14,189 nt of DNA from Proteobacteria bacterium UBA7420. GTDB lineage: Bacteria; Pseudomonadota; Gammaproteobacteria; Magnimaribacterales; D2472. The DNA lies in contig DKMG01000019.1 of NCBI GenBank assembly GCA_002469975.1, positions 1-14,189 of the forward strand. Direction: 5' to 3'. Below the pieces are notes generated by a model. It ran no database searches. It saw nothing but the letters and a program-made list of their open reading frames with translations, and was not told where the DNA came from. How positions within the stretch are numbered: position 1 is the stretch's first letter; each line of letters opens with the position of its first letter. This document shows, one piece after another, positions 8,087 to 13,422 of this stretch. The position numbers and the translations under genes are program-made.

Positions 8087-9487
8087 ATGCGGTCCCTCGG
8101 ATTTAAAAAATTTAAAAAAATTCATATGATCGGCATTGGCGGCTCTGGCATGATTGGAGTTGCAATGATTCTCCAGAAAAGAGGGTTTGCTGTGACGGGA
8201 TCAGATTTATTACTATCACCAGAGCTCAAAGAGTTAAAAAAACTTGGTGCTAAAGTCCAGATCGGGCATGAGCCTCGGCTAATTAAAAATGCTGATCTTG
8301 TGGTTGCCTCATCAGCAATTTCAAGAAAAAATCCAGAACTGGTTTTTGCAGAAAAGTCTAATATTACGATTATTCCTCGTGCAGAGATGCTAGGAACTCT
8401 TATGAAGCCTTATAGAAGTATTGCTGTAGCTGGTAGCCATGGTAAAACCTCGACTACAAGTATTAGTGCCAGTATTTTTAATGCTGCTGGTCTGAGCCCA
8501 ACCTACGTGATCGGCGGGCAAGTCTTGAGTATTGGACGAAGTTCTAACTTAGGAGAGGGTAACCATATAATTGTTGAGGCTGATGAAAGCGACGGCTCAT
8601 TTTTACACTTGCAGCCAGAGGTTGCCATTATTACAAATATTGATAATGATCATTTAAATTTTTATGACTCTAGTCAAAAAAAATTAAATCAAGCTTTTGT
8701 AAGTTTTGCTGAAAATTTACCCTTTTATGGCCACTTATTTCTTAATTTAGATGATGTGAATATCCGAAAAATTGAGAAAAAGATTCATAGAAAAAAAATT
8801 AGCTTTGGATTCTCTGATGCTAATCAATACCAAATTATTAATTTAGAAATAAGCGAAGGAGTCCAAAAATTCCAATTATTAGACCATCTATCTAAAAAAC
8901 TATATAAATTTTCGACAAGTTTAAGTGGTAAACATAATATTTATAATCTTGTGGCAGCAATTTGCTTGGCTTTGGAGGAGGGTATTTCTATAACCCATAT
9001 TAAAAAAGGGCTTAGTGAGTTTAAAGGAGTGGGTAGAAGGTTTGAGATTTCAAATATTGAGGTTGCCAGAACTCCAAAAATTTTAATTGATGATTATGGG
9101 CACCACCCAGTTGAAATTTTAGCCACTTTTCTCGCCGCGAAAGAAAGGTTTTCAAAGAAAAGCATTTGTATGATTTTTGAGCCTCATAGATTCTCAAGAA
9201 CACAGCAGTTGTTTGATGATTTTGTTCAAGTGTTATCTAAAATTGATCAATTGTTGTTACTGGATATTTATCCAGCAAGTGAGATACCGCTTCGTGGAGT
9301 ATCATCTAAAAAATTAGTAGCTAAAATTAATTATTCTGGGGGAAATGCACTATACGCAACAAGCAGCCTAGCCCAAAAGTGGATTGAAGAAAATGCGCAG
9401 GAATTTGACGTGTTGATCACCCAAGGAGCAGGAACTATTTCAAAGCTCAATAATTTAATCCAAAAAAAATGGGCCCTAAAAAAATAA
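8087..9487 (+). CDS. murC: UDP-MurNAc:L-alanine ligase MurC
   Basis: MurC adds the first stem-peptide residue, L-Ala, to UDP-MurNAc. It has 466 residues, slightly shorter than E. coli MurC (491). Motifs seen are the N-terminal nucleotide-binding GIGGSGM (16-22), SSAISRKNPE (75-84), the P-loop VAGSHGKTSTT (114-124, with Ser for the usual Thr), EADESDGSF (164-172), NIDNDHLNFY (184-193), LSGKHNIYN (279-287), GVGRRFE (314-320), DDYGHHPVE (335-343), EPHRFSRT (365-372) and QGAGTISKL (446-454). No murB follows, unlike some dcw clusters. No Shine-Dalgarno is evident in the 12-base gap after murG. The 3' end overlaps ddl by 19 bases and contains an A8 run at 9462-9469. Confidence 0.97.
   Translation: MRSLGFKKFKKIHMIGIGGSGMIGVAMILQKRGFAVTGSDLLLSPELKELKKLGAKVQIGHEPRLIKNADLVVASSAISRKNPELVFAEKSNITIIPRAEMLGTLMKPYRSIAVAGSHGKTSTTSISASIFNAAGLSPTYVIGGQVLSIGRSSNLGEGNHIIVEADESDGSFLHLQPEVAIITNIDNDHLNFYDSSQKKLNQAFVSFAENLPFYGHLFLNLDDVNIRKIEKKIHRKKISFGFSDANQYQIINLEISEGVQKFQLLDHLSKKLYKFSTSLSGKHNIYNLVAAICLALEEGISITHIKKGLSEFKGVGRRFEISNIEVARTPKILIDDYGHHPVEILATFLAAKERFSKKSICMIFEPHRFSRTQQLFDDFVQVLSKIDQLLLLDIYPASEIPLRGVSSKKLVAKINYSGGNALYATSSLAQKWIEENAQEFDVLITQGAGTISKLNNLIQKKWALKK
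9462..9469 (+). other. A8 homopolymer at the murC/ddl junction
   Basis: Eight consecutive A residues cover the penultimate Lys codons of murC (caa aaa aaa tgg) and the A of the ddl ATG. A -1 shift here would carry the murC reading frame directly onto ddl codon 1, giving a MurC-Ddl fusion. No stimulatory hairpin or correctly spaced internal Shine-Dalgarno is evident; AAGGAG at 9423-9428 is too far upstream. The tract is a direct observation; a function for it is speculative. Other eight-base A or T runs occur in this AT-rich window. Confidence 0.4.
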
Positions 9488-10383
9488 TTGTTCTCTATGG
9501 AGGCGAGTCTTCTGAGCGAGAGGTTTCCATTGAAAGCGGAAAAAATATTTATTCAGCAATCCTAGAACTAGGTTATGAGGCGAGATTAGTAGACTACCCC
9601 AGGGAATTTAGCTCAGATATTTTACAAGATTATAATTTCGTATTTATTGCTCTTCATGGAAGGGACGGGGAGTCCGGAGTGTTACAAAAGCATTTATCGG
9701 AATACGGCATTAGCTACTCTGGCAGCGACTCTGATGCCTGCCTTAATACTTGGAATAAATCACGATGCAAGGAATTACTAAGTAACAATAATATTCCAAC
9801 TCCTCGATGGGCTTCACTAGCACAATTATCTGAGAGCGCTGCTGATCTGTCTAAATTGAAAGAAGAAATGTTCATGCCACCTTACCCATTTTTTTTAAAA
9901 CCAGAGGAGGATGGCTCTAGTATTGACGTCTTTAAAATTCACAATGAACAGGATATGCATGAGGCTATAAAAAACTGCTCAAATAAATCCAGGCCCTTTA
10001 TTCTTGAGGAAAGTATTGATTATAGAGAGCTTACTGTTCCCATCCTTAATGGTATGTGCCTTCCATCAGTAGAGATTATTACAAGTGAATCTTTTTATAA
10101 TTATGAAGCTAAGTACATCAGAGACGATACTCAGCTTGTTAGCCTGAATCTTTCTAAAGCAGATCAATTAAAATTAGATACTCTATGTTTTAAAGCCTTT
10201 AACTCTTTGGGCTGCAAGGGGTGGGCTCGCATTGATTTATTGCAAGATATTGATGGAAATTTTTATATTTTAGAAGTTAATACCGTTCCTGGCATGACCA
10301 CTCATAGCTTATTTCCTAGTTCCGCTAAAATTGCCGGGTTGGACTATAAGTCCTTGGTTGGAGAGATTATTGAAGGCGCGTAG
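9469..10383 (+). CDS. ddl: D-alanine--D-alanine ligase Ddl (DdlB-like)
   Basis: Ddl is an ATP-grasp ligase making the D-Ala-D-Ala used by MurF. The 304 residues match DdlB (306). Motifs are YGGESSEREVS (10-20), LHGRDGESG (62-70), the ATP-grasp core KPEEDGSSIDV (144-154), ILEESIDYRELTVP (178-191), YEAKYIRD (212-219) with the Tyr expected for a dipeptide ligase, GWARIDLL (251-258) and EVNTVPGMTTHSL (269-281). Several positions differ from DdlB consensus: SMDK reads TWNK (94-97), GEDG reads GESG, and EGSSxG reads DGSSID. The start codon uses the last A of an A8 run within murC. No Shine-Dalgarno precedes it, so translation probably depends on reinitiation after murC. The gene overlaps ftsQ by 14 bases. 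Confidence 0.94.
   Translation: MGPKKIIVLYGGESSEREVSIESGKNIYSAILELGYEARLVDYPREFSSDILQDYNFVFIALHGRDGESGVLQKHLSEYGISYSGSDSDACLNTWNKSRCKELLSNNNIPTPRWASLAQLSESAADLSKLKEEMFMPPYPFFLKPEEDGSSIDVFKIHNEQDMHEAIKNCSNKSRPFILEESIDYRELTVPILNGMCLPSVEIITSESFYNYEAKYIRDDTQLVSLNLSKADQLKLDTLCFKAFNSLGCKGWARIDLLQDIDGNFYILEVNTVPGMTTHSLFPSSAKIAGLDYKSLVGEIIEGA
10360..10365 (+). promoter_or_regulatory. Ribosome binding site of ftsQ
   Basis: GGAGAG within the last codons of ddl lies 6 bases (counted from the GGAG core) before the TTG at 10370. It decides the start among three in-frame TTG codons, and its position inside ddl implies coupled translation of the two genes. Confidence 0.65.
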
Positions 10384-10432
10384 CCCAGCAATATTTTTTT
10401 ATTTGGCTTTGCTCTTGCTCCTCGGAGGCTGC
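10370..10432 (+). other. Putative lipoprotein signal peptide and lipobox of FtsQ
   Basis: The first 21 codons of ftsQ give two basic residues (Lys2, Arg4), a hydrophobic core of about 12 residues (7-18) and the lipobox L18-G19-G20-C21. The residue at +2 after Cys is Asn, not the Asp that retains lipoproteins at the inner membrane in E. coli. The segment could equally be an ordinary type II membrane anchor with a Cys at its outer end. Confidence 0.5.
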
Positions 10433-11008
10433 AACAAAGTAGATGGGCAGCATGTGGTTGTTTATTTTGCAGAGACCCCTGCACTTTTAAAGGAAGTAGA
10501 GTTTATTAAGCAGATTCCAGTTAATTTCTCTAGTCAGCGAATCAACACTTATTTAAGAGATCAGCTTTGGGTCGAAACTTTTTTAATTAAGAGCAATGCA
10601 TTAAAACCTACTCAAATATTTATAGAAAGCAAAAAACCTAAATATATTTGGAGAGACGAATTTTACTTAGATCACAAGTTATCACAATTTTTATATGATG
10701 GCCTGCACCCCCATCTAATTCACCTGGATATGCCCATAGAGGAATTAAACACTTGGGTTGAAGCAGAAAATCAGGTGACCTTGGTGTTAGATCAATATGA
10801 ATTAATAATTAAGAAGGTTCATTATAATTCCGCCGGAGGCTGGTACCTGCTGACTCAAAATTTACGAATTAACTTTGGCGATGACTTGTCTGATGAGAGT
10901 TATAAAAAACTTTTATATACTCTTAAATATATGTTCGAAAATAACCTAACACCTAGTATCATTGATCTAAGATATAAAGCAGGAGCAGCATTGAATTATG
11001 GCAAATAA
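10370..11008 (+). CDS. ftsQ: Cell division protein FtsQ, short, with lipoprotein-like N terminus
   Basis: FtsQ is the inner-membrane divisome scaffold that links FtsK to FtsB/FtsL. Identity rests on position between ddl and ftsA and on family-like features: a POTRA-like region after the hydrophobic segment, WVETFLI (67-73), a KPKYIW stretch (89-94) like the KP.A.W of FtsQ, GGWYLLTQ, and the C-terminal IDLRYKAGAAL (198-208) matching VDLRYDSGAA of E. coli. There is no ATG or GTG at the 5' end. I chose the TTG at 10370 because GGAG at 10360-10363 precedes it by 6 bases; TTGs at 10331 and 10358 lack this. The protein is then 212 residues (E. coli 276), with a cytoplasmic tail of only a few residues. 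The hydrophobic stretch ends in LGGC (18-21) followed by Asn, a good lipobox. It overlaps ftsA by 11 bases. Confidence 0.83.
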   Translation: MKARSPAIFFYLALLLLLGGCNKVDGQHVVVYFAETPALLKEVEFIKQIPVNFSSQRINTYLRDQLWVETFLIKSNALKPTQIFIESKKPKYIWRDEFYLDHKLSQFLYDGLHPHLIHLDMPIEELNTWVEAENQVTLVLDQYELIIKKVHYNSAGGWYLLTQNLRINFGDDLSDESYKKLLYTLKYMFENNLTPSIIDLRYKAGAALNYGK

Positions 11009-12227
11009 CGGAACAAAAGACTCTGATTATGTAGTTGGGTTAGATATTGGAACTTCCAAGGTTGTGTGCATCATTGGAAAATATGTTGACCAACATTCCA
11101 TAGAAATTATCTCTATGGGCTCCTACCCATCATCAGGTTTAAAAAAAGGTGTGGTTGTTAACATTGACGCAACCACAGATGCGATTCAAAAGTCTCTTGA
11201 TCAAGCAAAAACATCATTTGAAGGAAAAATTAAAAATGTGTACGTAGGTATAGCAGGCAATCATATTCGTAGTTTGAATTCACATGGAATAGTTGGAATT
11301 AAAGATAAAGAGGTTGTGCCTGGTGATATTGATAGAGTCATGGAGGCTGCTCAAGCAGTTGCCATACCTTCAGACCAGAGAGTACTGCATGTGTTGCCTC
11401 AAGAATATGTAATTGATGATCAAGATTCCATTAGAGAGCCATTAGGCATGTCTGGTGTGAGGTTAGAGTCTCATGTGCATTTGGTTACCTGTGCAAATAA
11501 TGCTATTCAAAATATTGAAAAATGTGTCAAAAGATGTGGCATAGATGTTGATGGCTTTGTTTTAGAGCAACTAGCAAGCTCATACTCTGTCTTATCTGAG
11601 GATGAAAAAGAACTTGGAGTCTGTTTGGTGGATATCGGTGGCGGCACAACAGACATCGCTGTTTTTAATTCGGGCTCTATTGCGTTTACTGGTGTTATTC
11701 CAATCGCCGGAGATCAGGTAACAAGTGATATTGCAGTTGCCTTGAGAACTCCAACAGCTCAAGCAGAAGAAATTAAGCAAAAACATGGTTGCGCTGCAGC
11801 TGAACTCACTAATGATGGAGAGGTCCTTGAAGTCATGAGGGTTGGTGGTAGGCCACCCGAGGATTTAGCTCGAAGGTCATTAGCTGAAATTATTGAACCA
11901 AGATATGTCGAGCTCTTTGAGTTAGTAAAAGCTGAAATTCAACGTAATGGTTTCGAGAGTAAAATTCCAGCTGGAATTGTGCTAACAGGTGGAACTGCAA
12001 AAATAGAGGGTGCAGTGCCTCTAGCTGAATCTATCTTTCAGACAAGTGTCCGCCTTGGAATTCCTGAAAACTTTAGTGGCATGGAGTCTGTTCTGAAAAA
12101 TCCTATTTACGCAACAGCCTTAGGGTTAGTGGGTTTTGGTTTTGATCAGCTTGAGCAAGGCTATACATTGGAAAATAATAGATCCTTATTTGATCGAGCT
12201 TTTGGATTCCTAAAAAATAATTATTGA
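10998..12227 (+). CDS. ftsA: Cell division protein FtsA (actin-like Z-ring tether)
   Basis: FtsA is the actin-fold ATPase that polymerises under the inner membrane, tethers FtsZ filaments and recruits later divisome proteins. The 409 residues are near the E. coli length (420). Seen are the phosphate-1 loop GLDIGTSKV (14-22), the 1C-domain region following SGLKKGVVVN (46-55), VYVGIAGNHI (81-90), REPLGMSGVRLE (146-157), the phosphate-2 loop LVDIGGGTTDI (210-220), RRSLAEIIEPR (292-302) and the adenosine motif LTGGTAKIEG (329-338). The C terminus LFDRAFGFLKNNY (397-409) can form the amphipathic membrane-targeting helix. Its ATG overlaps ftsQ by 11 bases, and AGGAG at 10981-10985 is a distant possible ribosome binding site. 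Unusually, the next gene is rpsF rather than ftsZ. Confidence 0.98.
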   Translation: MANNGTKDSDYVVGLDIGTSKVVCIIGKYVDQHSIEIISMGSYPSSGLKKGVVVNIDATTDAIQKSLDQAKTSFEGKIKNVYVGIAGNHIRSLNSHGIVGIKDKEVVPGDIDRVMEAAQAVAIPSDQRVLHVLPQEYVIDDQDSIREPLGMSGVRLESHVHLVTCANNAIQNIEKCVKRCGIDVDGFVLEQLASSYSVLSEDEKELGVCLVDIGGGTTDIAVFNSGSIAFTGVIPIAGDQVTSDIAVALRTPTAQAEEIKQKHGCAAAELTNDGEVLEVMRVGGRPPEDLARRSLAEIIEPRYVELFELVKAEIQRNGFESKIPAGIVLTGGTAKIEGAVPLAESIFQTSVRLGIPENFSGMESVLKNPIYATALGLVGFGFDQLEQGYTLENNRSLFDRAFGFLKNNY

Positions 12228-12307
12228 TTGCTGGAGTCATTTATCTTAGAATTCACGCTCCTTGGTTTTTTGATACCCAAAAAATCTACTAACTCATAAG
12301 GAAATAT
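12228..12307 (+). promoter_or_regulatory. Intergenic region between the dcw block and the rpsF operon
   Basis: This 80-bp AT-rich gap is the largest non-coding stretch in the window. It holds a weak hairpin (12264-12286) and TAAGGA at 12297-12302, a clear ribosome binding site 5 bases before the rpsF ATG. A poor promoter match is possible (TTGGTT at 12262-12267, TCTACT at 12285-12290, 17-base spacer). I see no convincing GC-rich terminator and no remnant of ftsZ. Readthrough from ftsA into rpsF is therefore possible, but an rpsF promoter here cannot be excluded. Confidence 0.45.
12264..12286 (+). repeat. AT-rich inverted repeat in the rpsF leader
   Basis: Positions 12264-12272 and 12278-12286 can pair as a 9-bp stem (one G-U, six A-T pairs) around the 5-base loop ATACC, ending about 20 bases before the rpsF start. 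rpsF leaders in many bacteria carry an S6:S18-binding autoregulatory structure. This hairpin is much weaker than the known motif and is only a candidate. Confidence 0.3.
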
Positions 12308-12745
12308 ATGAATAATTACGAATTAACACTGATACTTAATCCAGACTTATCCTCTAAGTTTGATGAATTTGAGGTTAAATTTTCAAAAGTTTTATCCGAT
12401 ATTGGTTTTGAAACCAAGAAATTGGAGAATATTGGAAGACGACAGCTTGCTTACAGTATCCTAAACCACAATAAGGGGCATTACGCCATCTATCAGCTAG
12501 AAGGTCCTGCAGCAGGAGCTATAGAGCTTGAAACAAAGCTTAAGTATGATACTTCAGTAATCAGACATCTCATGTTGAAAGTAGATACCCTTTCTCTTGA
12601 AGACTCTTTGTTGATGATTGAATCTAGGGAAGCTAAAAAAGCTCCAGAAGAGATCAAGGTCACCCCTCCCAAAGCAAAGGTCACACCAGAGATCAAGCCA
12701 AAGGAAGACTCTGTCGAAGAGCCTAAAACTAAGGAGACAGAATAA
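12308..12745 (+). CDS. rpsF: Small ribosomal subunit protein S6
   Basis: S6 is a primary 16S rRNA-associated protein that binds S18 in the platform of the 30S subunit. The 145 residues begin MNNYELTLILNP, the standard first strand, and include ENIGRRQLAY (40-49), the HYAIYQLE strand and IRHLMLKVD near the core end. The core of about 100 residues is followed by a low-complexity tail rich in Lys, Pro and Glu, about 35-40 residues long with a repeated KVTP element, ending KETE. E. coli S6 also has a variable acidic tail, extended by RimK with Glu. TAAGGA lies 5 bases upstream of the start. The stop overlaps rpsR by one base (TAATG). Confidence 0.97.
   Translation: MNNYELTLILNPDLSSKFDEFEVKFSKVLSDIGFETKKLENIGRRQLAYSILNHNKGHYAIYQLEGPAAGAIELETKLKYDTSVIRHLMLKVDTLSLEDSLLMIESREAKKAPEEIKVTPPKAKVTPEIKPKEDSVEEPKTKETE
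12731..12736 (+). promoter_or_regulatory. Ribosome binding site of rpsR
   Basis: AAGGAG lies 8 bases before the rpsR ATG, within the tail of rpsF. With an in-frame stop at 12730-12732, it fixes the rpsR start and shows that the short S18 N terminus is genuine. Confidence 0.75.
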
Positions 12746-12936
12746 TGTCACAAGATACAAAAAAGAACTTTAATTACAAGAATACAGATCTATTGAAAAG
12801 ATACATCACTGAAACTGGAAAAATTATTCCTGCTAGGGTTTCGAATGTTACGGCTTCCGAGCAAAGAAAACTGACTAAATCAATAAAGATTGCAAGGTTT
12901 TTAGCTTTGCTTCCATACACAGATTCACATAGATAA
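12745..12936 (+). CDS. rpsR: Small ribosomal subunit protein S18, short N terminus
   Basis: S18 pairs with S6 on the 30S platform. The 63 residues contain the diagnostic NYKNTDLLKRYITETGKI (10-27), IPARVS (28-33), QRKLTKSIKIARFLALLP (40-57) and terminal YTDSHR. E. coli S18 has 75 residues; the difference is the basic N-terminal arm (E. coli starts MARYFRRRKF), replaced by a few mostly polar residues. No upstream start is available because of the stop at 12730. priB, which lies between rpsF and rpsR in E. coli, is absent. rplI begins 3 bases after the stop. Confidence 0.96.
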   Translation: MSQDTKKNFNYKNTDLLKRYITETGKIIPARVSNVTASEQRKLTKSIKIARFLALLPYTDSHR

Positions 12937-12939
12937 ATT

Positions 12940-13386
12940 ATGAAAATTATACTCTTAGACAAAATTCAAAAGCTTGGTGGTATTGGCGACGTGGTAGACG
13001 TTAGCTCTGGTTATGCAAGAAACTTTTTAATTCCAAAAAAGAAAGCAATGTTTGCTTCAGAAGACAATCTAAAATATGTCGAAAGTAGGAAGTCTGAGTT
13101 AGCTGCAGCATCAGCCGACGAGATGGCCAAAGCTCAAGGTTTATCCGATTCTATTTCAGGATCAAAAGTAGAGATTAAAGTTCAGGTGACAGAAGAGGGA
13201 GCTTTGTATGGTTCAGTAGGAACCAGAGAGATCTCTGATGCGTTTTCAGCTATTGATCTTGATGTGGATAAGAGTGTTGTCCAACTTCCAGAGGGTCCAC
13301 TAAAGGAACTTGGAGATTACTCTATAACATTGCTTTTTCATCCAGAGGTTTCGTGCATTGTTGAAGTTTCAGTTCAGCCAGAATAG
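12940..13386 (+). CDS. rplI: Large ribosomal subunit protein L9
   Basis: L9 binds 23S rRNA near the L1 stalk and helps maintain reading frame. The 148 residues equal the family length. The N-terminal domain shows MKIILLDKIQKLGGIGD and the rRNA-binding GYARNFLIPKKKA (24-36). A charged helix of about 35 residues links to the C-terminal domain with EEGALYGSVGTREISDA (84-100) and GDYSITLLFHPEV (123-135). The start follows rpsR by 3 bases without a strong ribosome binding site, so translation is likely coupled. dnaB follows after 36 bases. Confidence 0.97.
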   Translation: MKIILLDKIQKLGGIGDVVDVSSGYARNFLIPKKKAMFASEDNLKYVESRKSELAAASADEMAKAQGLSDSISGSKVEIKVQVTEEGALYGSVGTREISDAFSAIDLDVDKSVVQLPEGPLKELGDYSITLLFHPEVSCIVEVSVQPE

Positions 13387-13399
13387 TTGTTATCTTGAT

Positions 13400-13421
13400 A
13401 ATATGATGTAAAAATCATATT
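13400..13421 (+). repeat. Perfect 8-bp inverted repeat abutting the dnaB start
   Basis: AATATGAT (13400-13407) and ATCATATT (13414-13421) form a perfect stem with the 6-base loop GTAAAA. The 3' arm ends two bases before the dnaB ATG, filling the space where a Shine-Dalgarno would lie; none is visible. It is not followed by a T tract, so it is unlikely to be a simple terminator. A second short inverted repeat, TTATC/GATAA (13390-13401), overlaps its 5' edge. Confidence 0.5.
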
Positions 13422-13422
13422 T

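Noticed and set aside
10331..10333. TTG start for ftsQ giving 225 residues
   Set aside because: It has no ribosome binding site and adds a Trp/Pro-containing stretch before the signal; the TTG at 10370 has GGAG at 6 bases.
12232..12270. Rho-independent terminator after ftsA (GGAG/CTCC followed by T run)
   Set aside because: The stem is only about 4 bp with a loop of over 20 bases, too weak to call.
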